Of a DNA stretch of 64,000 nucleotides, positions 24,532 to 33,103 are shown in pieces. The DNA lies in the NCBI GenBank assembly GCA_039796575.1, contig JBDKJP010000046.1, positions 104,252 to 168,251 of the forward strand, written 5' to 3'. The position numbers were made by a program, and so were the translations under genes. Numbering within the stretch: the first letter of the stretch is position 1; each line of letters starts with the position of its first letter. The notes under the pieces are model-generated. The model had not been told where the DNA came from and did no database searches. It saw only the letters and a list, made by a program, of their open reading frames with translations. This stretch comes from UBA668 sp039796575 (GTDB lineage Bacteria > Actinomycetota > Acidimicrobiia > Acidimicrobiales > Ilumatobacteraceae).

Positions 24532-25034
24532 CAGCTCACCGTACCCGGGCGTCGCATCCGCATCACGGCACACTCGTCGGTGTCGAACCAGCGCACCTCG
24601 ACGCGCTCGAAGCCGAGCCGTTCGTAGAACCGGATGGCCCGCTCGTTGCGCCGCAGCGGGTCGATGAGCACGGTGTGCACGTCGGGTCTCGCGAAGCACC
24701 GGTCGAGCGCGATTCGCATCATCTCGGCACCGATGCCGCGACCGCGGTCGGCCGGCGCACCGATCCAGATGTCGATGGCCCAGATGCCGGCCTCGATGTC
24801 GCCCCAGTAGCGCGACTCCTCCTCGCGTGCGTCGATGAGTTGCATGAAACCGACGGGGCGCCCGTCCTCCTCGGCGATCAGCAACTCGCGCCAGGGCACC
24901 GACCGCGGCAGCTCGTACGCCCAGTCGAAGTCGTCGTCGTCACCACCCGAGGCCGACACGTCGGGATCCCTGTCCCACTGCAGGAGCCGCTCGAGGTCGT
25001 CGGGCGTCGCGTCGCGCAGGCGCACCTCACCCAT
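24531..25034 (-). CDS. GNAT acetyltransferase, AAC(6')-like
   Basis: A 167-residue GNAT. The acetyl-CoA loop is DRGRGIGAEMMR and the C-terminal part reads IDPLRRNERAIRFYERLGF, the phrase typical of the AAC(6')-type branch. RLRDATPDDLERLLQWDRDPDV is the usual start. Membership of this branch does not show that it modifies aminoglycosides; many chromosomal relatives have unknown acceptors. It is 3 nt after the upstream gene and overlaps the downstream one by 1 nt. Confidence 0.8.
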   Translation of the reverse strand: MGEVRLRDATPDDLERLLQWDRDPDVSASGGDDDDFDWAYELPRSVPWRELLIAEEDGRPVGFMQLIDAREEESRYWGDIEAGIWAIDIWIGAPADRGRGIGAEMMRIALDRCFARPDVHTVLIDPLRRNERAIRFYERLGFERVEVRWFDTDECAVMRMRRPGTVS

Positions 25035-25037
25035 GGG

Positions 25038-25448
25038 TCAGCCGACGGCGCGCATCGAGTTGTTGCGCGCCTCGTGTGTGAGCTCGGCGACCCCGAGCGC
25101 CTCGAGCAGCGGCGGCAGGTACATCCCGAACCTGCCGCGATACCCCTTGCGTTGCCCGTACCACCCGCCCACCGGGTTGTCGGCCGCTCGGCCGAACGCC
25201 TCGACCGTGCCGTCCGCGGCCGGCTTGTTCTCGTCGGCGGCACCGAGCGGCACCCAGTCGCCCTGGGCGCCGAGCCATTCGACGAGGTCGTCGACCGCGC
25301 GGGCGAGGTAGGTCAACCTCGTGCTGCCGACCTGGCAGACGAGCAACGGCGGGTCGACGCCGTCGTCGCGGTACATCGTGTAGCTCGACGAACCCGGCGC
25401 CGTCGTGAGACGCCACGGGTCGTCCTTCGTGCCGGTGCCCTCGGCCAT
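25038..25448 (-). CDS. Conserved hypothetical protein, 136 aa
   Basis: A soluble protein beginning MAEGTGTKDDPWRLTTAPGSSSYTMYRDD, with ARAVDDLVEWLGAQGDWVPLGAADE and PVGGWYGQRKGYRGRFGMYLPPLLEALGVAELTHEARNNSMRAV split over its second half. I believe it belongs to a small uncharacterised actinobacterial family, but I cannot name it with certainty. AGGAGG lies 5 nt before the ATG, so unlike many genes here it has a leader. It heads a three-gene operon. Confidence 0.7.
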   Translation of the reverse strand: MAEGTGTKDDPWRLTTAPGSSSYTMYRDDGVDPPLLVCQVGSTRLTYLARAVDDLVEWLGAQGDWVPLGAADENKPAADGTVEAFGRAADNPVGGWYGQRKGYRGRFGMYLPPLLEALGVAELTHEARNNSMRAVG

Positions 25449-25567
25449 CGGCCACCTCCTGCGGTTCCCTGCGAGCGTGCCCACCGGCGGGCAGGGTGTC
25501 AACTGGATTCGCTCTGTGGCGTGTGTGTCGCGGCAGGATGGTGGCTCGCACGTCACAGGGGGCACAC

Positions 25568-26305
25568 ATGTCGGAACTGTCAGGGATGGTGGCCATCGTC
25601 ACCGGGTCGTCGAGCGGCATCGGTGAGCGCACGGCGCAGCGCCTCTCCGAGCTCGGTGCCTCGGTCGTGGTGAACTCGGCGAACAGCGTCGCCGCCGGTC
25701 AGGCCGTCGCCGATGCGCTGCCCGGCGAGTCGCTGTACGTGCAGGCCGACATCAGCGACAAGGAGCAGGGGCAGGCGTTGCTCGATGCCACCATCGCCCG
25801 CTTCGGCAAGCTCGACCTGTTGGTCAACAACGCCGGTTGGACCACCGTGGTGCCGCACACCGACCTCGACGCGCTCACCGACGAGATCTTCCTGAAGACG
25901 TTCGAGGTGAACGTGTTCGGCACCTGGTACCTCACGAAGGCCGCGATGCCGCTGTTGCGCGACTCGACGGACGGGCACGTGGTCAACATCACCTCGGTGG
26001 CCGGCGTGCGTCCGGTCGGCTCGTCGATCGCGTACTCGATGACCAAGGCGGCGCTCAATCAGATGACGCGGCTGCTGGCGAAGAGCCACGGTCCGGTCCG
26101 CGTGAACGCGGTGGCACCCGGTCTGGTCGCCACACCGTGGACGTCCGACTGGGACACGCTCCACAAGGGCGTGGCGGCGATGGCGCCGCTGCACCGATCG
26201 GCCACACCCGACGACTGCGCCGAGGCCGTGCTGGCACTGGTGCGCAACAAGTACGTCACCGGTGAGGTGTTCGTGGTCGACGGCGGGATGACACAGATCA
26301 ACTGA
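25568..26305 (+). CDS. Short-chain dehydrogenase/reductase
   Basis: A 245-residue classical SDR using NAD(P). The cofactor loop is TGSSSGIG (13-20), NNAG lies at ~89-92, the catalytic Ser is in NITSVAGV, and the Tyr-x3-Lys pair is in AYSMTKAAL. PGLVATPW follows as expected, and the C-terminus ends VVDGGMTQIN. The substrate is not predictable. The chosen ATG has AGGGGG upstream. The preceding 119-bp gap holds the promoters of this gene and its divergent neighbour. Confidence 0.9.
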   Translation: MSELSGMVAIVTGSSSGIGERTAQRLSELGASVVVNSANSVAAGQAVADALPGESLYVQADISDKEQGQALLDATIARFGKLDLLVNNAGWTTVVPHTDLDALTDEIFLKTFEVNVFGTWYLTKAAMPLLRDSTDGHVVNITSVAGVRPVGSSIAYSMTKAALNQMTRLLAKSHGPVRVNAVAPGLVATPWTSDWDTLHKGVAAMAPLHRSATPDDCAEAVLALVRNKYVTGEVFVVDGGMTQIN

Positions 26306-26318
26306 CCGACGCACACAG

Positions 26319-26324
26319 TACGCT
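26319..26324 (+). promoter_or_regulatory. -10 box of a leaderless promoter
   Basis: TACGCT ends 7 nt before ATG 26332. Confidence 0.5.
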
Positions 26325-26331
26325 GGGGGCG

Positions 26332-26706
26332 ATGTCCTCCATGCCTTCCGACCCCGGCTTCGACGGTTTCGAATCACACGGCCCCGGCCTCATGTTCGGG
26401 TTCTTCGCGTTCGTGTTCTTCGTGCTGTTCCTGCTCGCCGTGGGCATCGCGGTGTTCCGAGTGGTGCGCACCCGACGCATGGCGCTCGACACCGGTGCCT
26501 CGTCGCACGATGCACTCGCGCTGGCGTTGTCGGGCACGGTGGGCACGGCAGCGGCCTACGTGAAGTCCCCCACCGAGCGCCCCGCCGAACCGGCACCGCG
26601 CACGGCTGCGTCGCGCATCGAGGAAGTGCGGTCGTTGCAGCAGCAGTCGCTCATCACCGAGGCGCAGGCCGAGCAGCGCATCGGCGAGATCCTCGCCGAG
26701 ATCTGA
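26332..26706 (+). CDS. Single-span membrane protein with SHOCT-like tail
   Basis: A 124-residue protein with one transmembrane helix (~21-43, LMFGFFAFVFFVLFLLAVGIAVF). It is followed by a basic anchor (RVVRTRRM), a flexible middle, and a C-terminal ~30-residue segment RIEEVRSLQQQSLITEAQ with AEQRIGEILAEI, resembling the SHOCT domain of short oligomerising C-termini. No enzymatic function is visible. The gene stops 6 nt before the convergent TetR gene. Confidence 0.7.
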   Translation: MSSMPSDPGFDGFESHGPGLMFGFFAFVFFVLFLLAVGIAVFRVVRTRRMALDTGASSHDALALALSGTVGTAAAYVKSPTERPAEPAPRTAASRIEEVRSLQQQSLITEAQAEQRIGEILAEI

Positions 26707-26712
26707 GCCGGC

Positions 26713-27279
26713 TCAGGGCAGCGCCCGCACCGCCGCCACGATGGCGTCGATGAGGGTGTCGAACTCGTCGTCGTCGAGGCGTTCGTTCTCGAAGATGCGC
26801 TTCGAGGCGAACGGCCCCTGGATGAGGTGCATCGCCAGTTCGATGTCGATGGTGGGTGGCACCTCGCTGCGGGCGATGGCCCGTTGGAGCGCGACCACGG
26901 TGGAGCCCTTCGGCTGCACCCGCACGGCGCGGAAGTCGGCAGCGAACACGGGATCCTGCATCGAGCGGTGCAGCATCCAGGCGTAGAGCTCGCGCAGCCG
27001 CGGGTCGTCGGCGACGCGCAGGTAGCGGCGCTGGATCTCCCACAGGTCGCCGCGGAGCGAGCCGGTGTCGGGTGGCTCCATCGCCTTCACCATGCCGTCG
27101 AGCGCGGCGAGCACGAGCGCATCGGAGCCGCCGAAGTGCCGGTAGATGGTGGTCTTCGCGATCCCGCTGCGGCGGGCCACTTCGTCGACGGTGCACTGGT
27201 GGACGCCGTCGCGCACGATGATGGAACGGGCGGTGTCGATCATCGTCGTGCGGGCGGCATCACTGCGCGGGCGGGCCAT
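26713..27279 (-). CDS. TetR-family transcriptional regulator
   Basis: A 188-residue repressor-type protein. The N-terminal helix-turn-helix reads CTVDEVARRSGIAKTTIYRHF at about 29-49 (split at G38), with the usual basic lead-in. The C-terminal ligand domain (SLRGDLWEIQRRYLRV onward) is generic. It is divergent from the oxidoreductase gene at 27395, with a near-perfect 11-bp inverted repeat between them, so that gene is its likely target. TACGCT lies 10 nt before the ATG. Confidence 0.88.
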   Translation of the reverse strand: MARPRSDAARTTMIDTARSIIVRDGVHQCTVDEVARRSGIAKTTIYRHFGGSDALVLAALDGMVKAMEPPDTGSLRGDLWEIQRRYLRVADDPRLRELYAWMLHRSMQDPVFAADFRAVRVQPKGSTVVALQRAIARSEVPPTIDIELAMHLIQGPFASKRIFENERLDDDEFDTLIDAIVAAVRALP

Positions 27280-27338
27280 GGCGCTGCTCAGCGTAGCGTC
27301 ATCGAGGACTCACATGGTGTCGATGATCTGGCCTGATT

Positions 27339-27371
27339 CGTCATTTCGCTACTTCACGTTGCGAATTGACG
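27339..27371. promoter_or_regulatory. Candidate TetR operator
   Basis: CGTCATTTCGC (27339-27349) and GCGAATTGACG (27361-27371) are inverted with one mismatch in 11 and an 11-nt spacer. They lie in the gap between the TetR gene and the divergent oxidoreductase gene. Confidence 0.5.
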
Positions 27372-27394
27372 GAACTGGCGAGCAGACTGGGTCG

Positions 27395-28417
27395 ATGACG
27401 AAGCCCCGACCCGACCTGGCCGCCACCTCCCCCGCGCTCCCCCGTTCCATGTGGGCCGTCGGCCGCACCGAGTACGGCGAGCACGACCGCGTCGCCGTCG
27501 CCGAGGTGCCGGTGCCCACCATCGGTCCCGAGGAGGTGCTCATCCGCGTGCACGCCGCGTCGCTCGACCGCGGCGTCTGGCACATCATGGCCGGCAAGCC
27601 GTACATGGCCCGGCTCGTCTTCGGGCTGCGCCGCCCCAAGGTGCACACCCTCGGCATGGACGTCGCCGGCGTGATCGAAGCAGTCGGCGACGGCGTCGAG
27701 GCTCTGCGCATCGGCGACGAGGTGTTCGGTGGCGGCACCGGGACGTTCGCCGAGTTCGCGACGGCAAAGGGCCGTTGCGTCGCGCTGAAGCCCGCAAGCG
27801 TGTCGTTCGACGATGCCGCGGCCACACCGGTGTCGGCGCTCACCGCACTGCAGGGCTTGCGCGACAAGGTGCGTCTGCAGCCCGGCGAACGAGTGCTGGT
27901 GATCGGCGCGTCGGGTGGTGTCGGCGTCTACGCCGTGCAGATCGCCCTCGCGATGGGCGCCCACGTCACCGGCGTCTGCAGCGCCGCCAAGGTCGATCTC
28001 GTGCGGTCGCTCGGCGCGCACGAGGTAATCGCCCACGAGCACGGCGACATCACCGACACCGGGCAGCACGACGTGATCCTCGACATCGGCGGTGCCCGTT
28101 CCATCCGCCATCTGCGGCGCGCCCTCACCCCCCGAGGGCGGCTGCTGATGGTGGGTGCCGAGGGCACCGGCGATTGGCTGGGCGTCACCCGCCAGTTGCG
28201 CGCCGTGGCGCTCTCCCCCTTCGTGCGTCAGCGCCTCATCATGTTCGTGTCGGCCGTGCGCCGCGCCGACCTCACGGTGCTGGGCGAGATGCTCGAGGCC
28301 GGCACGCTCCGCCCGTCCATCGATCGCGTCGTGCCGCTGGGCGGCGTGGCCGATGCCATCCGCGACATGCAGGCCGGGCAGATACGCGGCAAGGTGGTCG
28401 TGCACCCCACGCGCTGA
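27395..28417 (+). CDS. Zinc-free MDR oxidoreductase (quinone reductase-like)
   Basis: A 340-residue medium-chain dehydrogenase/reductase. VLIRVHAASLDRGVWH and TLGMDVAGVIEAVGDGV form the catalytic domain, without the structural-zinc Cys cluster or zinc ligands. The Rossmann part has VLVIGASGGVGVYAVQIA (AxxGGVG). This matches NADPH-dependent quinone or alkenal reductases, which detoxify reactive carbonyls. It is divergent from the TetR gene and probably controlled by it. Confidence 0.85.
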   Translation: MTKPRPDLAATSPALPRSMWAVGRTEYGEHDRVAVAEVPVPTIGPEEVLIRVHAASLDRGVWHIMAGKPYMARLVFGLRRPKVHTLGMDVAGVIEAVGDGVEALRIGDEVFGGGTGTFAEFATAKGRCVALKPASVSFDDAAATPVSALTALQGLRDKVRLQPGERVLVIGASGGVGVYAVQIALAMGAHVTGVCSAAKVDLVRSLGAHEVIAHEHGDITDTGQHDVILDIGGARSIRHLRRALTPRGRLLMVGAEGTGDWLGVTRQLRAVALSPFVRQRLIMFVSAVRRADLTVLGEMLEAGTLRPSIDRVVPLGGVADAIRDMQAGQIRGKVVVHPTR

Positions 28418-28441
28418 GCGCACGCCGGGCGAGTCGGCGCG

Positions 28442-28897
28442 TCAGCGCGGCTTGCCGGCGAGGAACAGCGCCACGGCCTTCTCGATGCGACGCTGACGCG
28501 TCTCATCGGTCTTCGCACCGTTCACGTTGTCGATGTGGAACCGCTGCACGCTGTTCGACAGCCCGGCGAAGAAGTCGGCGCTCGGCGGGTTCGCCGCCAT
28601 CGCGGCGGCGAAGTCGTCGGGCACGTTCACCTCACGCGGTGCCGTTGCCAGTGTGAGCACCACGTGCACCGCATCGCCGCCGGCGAGGCCGGTGGCCTTG
28701 CGGGTCGCCGCGGTGACACCCACGAGGTGCTTGCCCGACATCACCCCCACAGTGGTGCGGAACTCGAAGCCGTTCACGTTCACCAGCACCGGCGGACGCT
28801 GACCGGCGCCGAGCTCGTCGATCAACGCACGCGGCACCTCGATGCCGGTGTTGTTGCCGAACTGCAGCAGCGTCGTGTCGAACTCGACCGAGGCCAT
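28442..28897 (-). CDS. DUF1905/YdeI-like protein
   Basis: A 151-residue protein. The N-terminal half (FDTTLLQFGNNTGIEVPRAL, then VLVNVNGFEFRTTVGVMSGKHLVGV) resembles the DUF1905 barrel. The C-terminal half (NVPDDFAAAMAANPPSADFF, SNSVQRFHIDNV, KTDETRQRRIEKAVALF) is the YdeI/OmpD-associated helix set. These proteins often occur together; activity is unknown. The ATG overlaps the stop of the upstream membrane-protein gene (TGATG). Confidence 0.75.
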   Translation of the reverse strand: MASVEFDTTLLQFGNNTGIEVPRALIDELGAGQRPPVLVNVNGFEFRTTVGVMSGKHLVGVTAATRKATGLAGGDAVHVVLTLATAPREVNVPDDFAAAMAANPPSADFFAGLSNSVQRFHIDNVNGAKTDETRQRRIEKAVALFLAGKPR

Positions 28898-30657
28898 CAG
28901 TCGCGACCCAACTCTTGGATGTTCGCGATGAGCAGGATCAGCGCAACACCGATGAACGAACCGGAGATGACGTACCGCCATCCGTACTTCACCACGAAGA
29001 TCCCGAGCACGAGCAACACGAACAGGGCGAGCAGACCGAGCACCACGGCGATGAGGTAGCCGGTCAGGTGTCGACGGGCGGCGGCCTCGATGCCGAAGAA
29101 GATGATGGCCCAGCCGAGGAACGTCGGCAGCGGCACGCCCGTGCGCACGGGGAGGAACGCGAGGCCGATCGCCAACAGCAGCAACGGGGTGCTGGCGGCC
29201 GACCACCCGGACAGCAGCCGGAGACGGGCCCGCGTGGCCACCTCGATGGGGGTGTGCCGGTGCCGGAGGTGGTCGTGCGGCCCCGGCTCGGGCGGCGGCG
29301 TCACCAGCCGCTGTTCCAGGCGTCGGCGCTCGTCGGCGAGCTGCGTGCGCTTCGCCGCCATCGCGCCGAGCTCCACCTCCTGCTCGCGGCTCACGGCGAC
29401 ACCGCTCGCCATGTCGGCACGCAGCCGCGTGCGACCGACGTCGAGGTCGGCGCTCAGCGCGTCGGTCTCGGCGGCCAACTCCTCGAGCCGCTGCCGCACC
29501 AACGCGACCGCGACGTCGTGGTTCGGCGCCACCTTCGCCAGCCCCGACCAACCGACCACGTCGCCCCACGGCTGGCGTACCACACCCGAGCGCTCGTAAC
29601 GCGGCCCGGCCGGGCCACGCTCACCGCCCAGCGGGTCGGCCGTGTCGTTGCCCCACAGGCCCTGGTAGTGGAACACCCACGGGGTGTCGTCGTCGATGAT
29701 CACCGGATCCCACGGCCGATCCCCGCCGGGGCCGATGGCGATGCCGTCGCCGCGCGCGTAGTCGATGTAGGGAATGCCCACGCCCGCCTGTGCGGTGCCA
29801 CGGGTCCACGGCAGCAGGGCTCTGCTGAGCCGCCGACTGAACCTGATGAAGCGCTTGAACGCGGGCGGGTCGAAGCTGGTGAGGTAGTCGCCCTGCAGGT
29901 ACGCCCCGCTGTGCGAGCCGAGCCCTGCGAACACCACCGGGTGGTCGCCGACGCGGGTGAGGTCGGGGTCGTCCCACCGGCGGCGGAGGTCGTCGCCGGT
30001 CTCGTCGTGGGCCGAGAACACCACCCACGAGGGCGAGAGCGTGCCGTCGGACTGGTCGGCGAGGTAGACCACCACCTGCTCCCAGTCGGCTTCGTGGTCG
30101 TTCACACCGTAGATGCGGCTGCGCCAGTCGTTGAACGGGTAGAAGATCCAGTACTGCAGTGCCACGTAGCCGCCGGCGCGGATCACGCGCCCGTAGTACG
30201 GGTGGTGGTCGGGACGCATGCGCTCGCGGTACTGGATCTCGGCTGCGGCCTCCGTGCCCTTCGCCACCTTGCCGCGGAACAGCAGGCTCACCCGGTTCAG
30301 CGCATCGACCACGCGGCTCAGCACGCCGACGCGAGCGAGGCGGCTCGCGTGCCGGAACCGCGGGCGGTCGGCGCGACGGCGCCACATCGCTGTGGCCGTG
30401 CGGCTCGCAGGCTCGTCGACGAAGCGGAGGTACGTGCCCGGGCCCGGGTTGGCGGCGCCCACCTCGGCCAACTTCTCGAGGTTGAGCTGCCCACGCGGCA
30501 CGACCACCTGGGGCGCCTGTCCGGCGACACGCTGCATCAGGTCGCAGCACGCCACGTAGTCCTCCACCGCGGCGGGGAGGAAGAACTCGCCGTGGTTGAA
30601 CCGCACGATCGGCTCGTACGCACGCAGCAGGTCGAGGTCGTTCGCGGTGGCGTCCAC
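28897..30657 (-). CDS. Large protein with Vps62-like N-terminal domain, coiled coil and C-terminal membrane helices
   Basis: A 586-residue protein. Residues ~1-370 contain RAYEPIVRFNHGEFFLP, GGYVALQYWIFYPFNDW, NDHEADWEQVVVYL and FAGLGSHSGAYLQGDY, a pattern resembling the eukaryotic Vps62/DUF946 group. A charged helical stretch (~390-465) looks like a coiled coil, and three hydrophobic helices follow (~495-580). I cannot assign a function. I chose GTG 30657 because TACGGT ends 8 nt upstream; a longer in-frame extension would run through the operator region. It is co-transcribed with the YdeI-like gene. Confidence 0.65.
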   Translation of the reverse strand: MDATANDLDLLRAYEPIVRFNHGEFFLPAAVEDYVACCDLMQRVAGQAPQVVVPRGQLNLEKLAEVGAANPGPGTYLRFVDEPASRTATAMWRRRADRPRFRHASRLARVGVLSRVVDALNRVSLLFRGKVAKGTEAAAEIQYRERMRPDHHPYYGRVIRAGGYVALQYWIFYPFNDWRSRIYGVNDHEADWEQVVVYLADQSDGTLSPSWVVFSAHDETGDDLRRRWDDPDLTRVGDHPVVFAGLGSHSGAYLQGDYLTSFDPPAFKRFIRFSRRLSRALLPWTRGTAQAGVGIPYIDYARGDGIAIGPGGDRPWDPVIIDDDTPWVFHYQGLWGNDTADPLGGERGPAGPRYERSGVVRQPWGDVVGWSGLAKVAPNHDVAVALVRQRLEELAAETDALSADLDVGRTRLRADMASGVAVSREQEVELGAMAAKRTQLADERRRLEQRLVTPPPEPGPHDHLRHRHTPIEVATRARLRLLSGWSAASTPLLLLAIGLAFLPVRTGVPLPTFLGWAIIFFGIEAAARRHLTGYLIAVVLGLLALFVLLVLGIFVVKYGWRYVISGSFIGVALILLIANIQELGRD

Positions 30658-30665
30658 GGACGCCC

Positions 30666-30671
30666 ACCGTA
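30666..30671 (-). promoter_or_regulatory. -10 box of a leaderless promoter
   Basis: Minus-strand TACGGT ends 8 nt before GTG 30657. Confidence 0.45.
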
Positions 30672-30684
30672 CATGACCCCGTTG

Positions 30685-30730
30685 TTCGCTGAACCGGTCA
30701 GCGAATCGGGTGCGTCGCCCGAAATCGCTG
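30685..30730. promoter_or_regulatory. Cluster of nested inverted repeats between divergent genes
   Basis: TTCGCTGA (30685-30692) and TCAGCGAA (30698-30705) form a perfect 8-bp inverted repeat. The right arm also pairs imperfectly with CCCGAAATCGCTG (30718-30730). Three copies of a TCAGCGA-type half-site in 46 bp suggest an operator. Confidence 0.45.
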
Positions 30731-30764
30731 GGAAGCCGGGTCAGACCCACGCCACACTGCACTC

Positions 30765-31118
30765 ATGATCGAGGTGCGTCGTTCGTCGGACGGAGAGCTG
30801 TGCGGCCATGTCGTCGCCGACGACACCACCTGGCGCGCGCTCACCGTGTTCGGCGGCGTGCTCGGCCGCCACGACACCGCGTCGGGGGCCGAGCAGCAGG
30901 TGCTGGATGAAGGGCTCGCCAGCCTCGCCGAGCGGTGGATGTACCGGGCCGATCCGTCGGCCGAGTGGCAGGTCGCCTGCATCCAGGAAGCCAGCCCGCA
31001 CTCGGTGCGTCTTGCGCTCGACCACTACTCCATGCCCGGCGTGCCCACGGTGACGCTGTCGCGCATCGACCTCGACGGCGTGGCACAGCTCGAGCTCCAT
31101 CCACCCGACCTCGACTGA
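30765..31118 (+). CDS. Hypothetical protein, 117 aa
   Basis: A soluble protein starting MIEVRRSSDGELCGHVV, followed by an acidic middle (GAEQQVLDEGLASLAERW) and a C-terminal half of alternating strands (WQVACIQEASPHSVRLALDHY, TVTLSRIDLDGVAQLEL). No family recognised. CACACT lies 6 nt before the ATG and could be a weak leaderless -10 box. It is divergent from the Vps62-like gene across the inverted-repeat cluster. Confidence 0.6.
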   Translation: MIEVRRSSDGELCGHVVADDTTWRALTVFGGVLGRHDTASGAEQQVLDEGLASLAERWMYRADPSAEWQVACIQEASPHSVRLALDHYSMPGVPTVTLSRIDLDGVAQLELHPPDLD

Positions 31119-31165
31119 CGACGCTGTCTCCCTTCTCTGTGACACCCCTTTGGTTGGATGGGGTC

Positions 31166-32479
31166 ATGGAGTTCCGAGTGCCTTCTGCTCATGAGGTGGC
31201 GATGATGTCGCCGGCCGAGTTGCAGGAGTCCGCGCAGGAGCTCGACGTGTTGCGCCGTCGGGTGGAGGCCGCGACAGCGGATCTGGTGGCGGCGGTCGAC
31301 AAGGTGTCGGCCTTCGTGCCCGATGGCCACCGGAACGTGGCGGCGTGGGGTCGGGCGACGAATCACTGGTCGAACGGTGAAGCAGCAGGGATGGTGAAGT
31401 TGGCGGCCGCGTTCGTGCGGCTCCCGCAGTTCGCCGAGGCGGCGCGTTCCGGTGTGCTGGGTGTGGCGCAGATGCACGCGGTCGCGAGGCTCGCCGCGAA
31501 TCCGCGGGTGCGGGAGCATCTCGATGCCGACGCGGACCGTCTGTTGACCGAGGGAGCGCGGGATCTGCCGTTCGACGATCTGGTCACGCTGTTGCGTCAC
31601 TTCGAGACGTTGGCCGACGCCGACGGGGCGAGGCAGCGGCACGATCGGGCGATCCTCGACCGGCGGGCGGGGGTGCGGTTCGTGGGCGAGCAGGCGTTCC
31701 GCGACGCGGCAGGATCCGCGTTCGACGGCGTGCTGTTCGACGAGGTCCTCACCCACTACACCCAACTCGAATGGCAGTTGGAGTGGGACATCCTGTCCGC
31801 GGTGCACGGCGACCAGATGTGCCCCGCGTTGATGGAACGCACGCACGCGCAACGCACCTACGACGCGTTGCAGCGCATCTTCGCGACCGCCGCCGGCGGT
31901 GCGGAGGGCAAGGGGCCGGCGGTCACGATCGACGTGATCATCGATCAGGCCACGTTCGAGCACCAGTTGGCCGAACTCGCCGGCGAGACCCCCGACCCAC
32001 TCCCGGTGTCACACGCGGCGCAGCGTCGCTGCCAGGACACCCGCGGCCGGCTGGTCGACCCACGCGCCGTCGTCGGGGCGTCGCTCGTCGGATACGTGCG
32101 TCGCCTGGTCATCGGCGCGGACGGTGTGGCGCTCGACATGGGACGCCGCAAACGCCTGTTCACCGGCGCCCTGCGCGAAGCGGTGTTGCTCGCCGGTGGC
32201 GGCCGGTGCGGTCATCCCGGTTGCGGGCTCCCCGGGCACCTGTGCCAAGCCGACCACACCGTCCCCGCGTCGCGTGGCGGATCGACCAGCGCCCGCAACG
32301 GCGGCCCCGAATGCGAGCCTCACAACCTGTGGAAGAACAACGGCGGCTGGACCATGCGCGACCGCAAAGGCCGATGGCGAACATTCCGACCCGACGGCAC
32401 CGAGATCGGCTGGCCCGTCATCCGCACCACCTACACCGGGCTCCAACACCTCCGACACCTCGGCATCACCACCTTCTGA
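31166..32479 (+). CDS. DUF222 / HNH endonuclease protein (13E12 repeat family)
   Basis: A 437-residue protein with an N-terminal helical DUF222 region (AELQESAQELDVLRRRVEAATADLVAAVD and onward) and a C-terminal HNH nuclease motif: CGHPGCGLPGHLC, QADHTVPASRGGST, then GPECEPHNLWKNN. Its Cys pairs would bind structural zinc and the His residues a catalytic metal. Such proteins occur in many near-identical copies in actinobacterial genomes and are suspected mobile or domesticated nucleases. No flanking repeats are visible here. Confidence 0.85.
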   Translation: MEFRVPSAHEVAMMSPAELQESAQELDVLRRRVEAATADLVAAVDKVSAFVPDGHRNVAAWGRATNHWSNGEAAGMVKLAAAFVRLPQFAEAARSGVLGVAQMHAVARLAANPRVREHLDADADRLLTEGARDLPFDDLVTLLRHFETLADADGARQRHDRAILDRRAGVRFVGEQAFRDAAGSAFDGVLFDEVLTHYTQLEWQLEWDILSAVHGDQMCPALMERTHAQRTYDALQRIFATAAGGAEGKGPAVTIDVIIDQATFEHQLAELAGETPDPLPVSHAAQRRCQDTRGRLVDPRAVVGASLVGYVRRLVIGADGVALDMGRRKRLFTGALREAVLLAGGGRCGHPGCGLPGHLCQADHTVPASRGGSTSARNGGPECEPHNLWKNNGGWTMRDRKGRWRTFRPDGTEIGWPVIRTTYTGLQHLRHLGITTF

Positions 32480-32512
32480 CCGCACTCACGCGCGCTCAGG
32501 CGCGGACTCACG

Positions 32513-33103
32513 TCAACGGTTCGACGTGGCACGGGCGACCTCATCGGCGACCTCGCGAATCGACCGTCCTCGGTCGTACACCACGACATCGGCGAGCGAT
32601 CGGTTCTGCGCCGACACCACCCAGTCGCGGATGAAGTCGACCTCGTCGTGCAGCCAGTCCTGGTCCGCTCCACGCTCCGCGACGCACCGCCGGCGAAGGC
32701 AGTCGACCGACGCATCGACGTCGGGCTCGGGCAGCAACAGCACCACGAGAGCGTCGGCGAGCGTCTGCTCGACGGTGACGATGAACGCGTCGTCCTCGAA
32801 GTGGCTGTGCCCGGCACCCAGCGCGACCACCGCGCCACCGAACTCCTCGACGACGCGCTGCACTGCGTGCGCTCGCGCCGGTTGCCACCAACGATGCGCT
32901 GCCACGAAGCCATCGGCGACGGCATGATCGATCAGTGCCGACACCGGCTGACCGGCCTCGTCGTAGTAGCCGGCCGCCACCTCGTCGAGATCGACGAAGG
33001 GTCGGCCCAGCAGCGACGCGAGTGCCGCGCCCACCGACGACTTGCCGGCCGCAACGGGACCGATGAGGACGACGGTCGGGGTGACGGCGCCGTCGCCCGT
33101 CAC
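32513..33103 (-). CDS. Shikimate kinase-like P-loop kinase
   Basis: A 196-residue P-loop protein. Walker A is GPVAAGKSS (15-23), followed by RPFVDLDEVAAGYYDEAG, in which the Asp pair (38, 40) sits as in shikimate or gluconate kinases. The C-terminal RCVAERGADQDWLHDEVDF is not typical of AroK, and no aro genes are near. I call it a small-molecule kinase of unknown substrate. The GTG start overlaps the stop of the upstream DUF4287 gene (GTGA). Confidence 0.7.
   Translation of the reverse strand: MTGDGAVTPTVVLIGPVAAGKSSVGAALASLLGRPFVDLDEVAAGYYDEAGQPVSALIDHAVADGFVAAHRWWQPARAHAVQRVVEEFGGAVVALGAGHSHFEDDAFIVTVEQTLADALVVLLLPEPDVDASVDCLRRRCVAERGADQDWLHDEVDFIRDWVVSAQNRSLADVVVYDRGRSIREVADEVARATSNR

Noticed and set aside
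24531..25034. Aminoglycoside resistance gene
   Set aside because: Only fold-level AAC(6')-like similarity; no mobile context and no evidence for the acceptor.
31166..32479. Mobile element or intron-encoded HNH nuclease
   Set aside because: No flanking direct or inverted repeats, and DUF222/HNH genes are normal dispersed chromosomal genes in actinobacteria.
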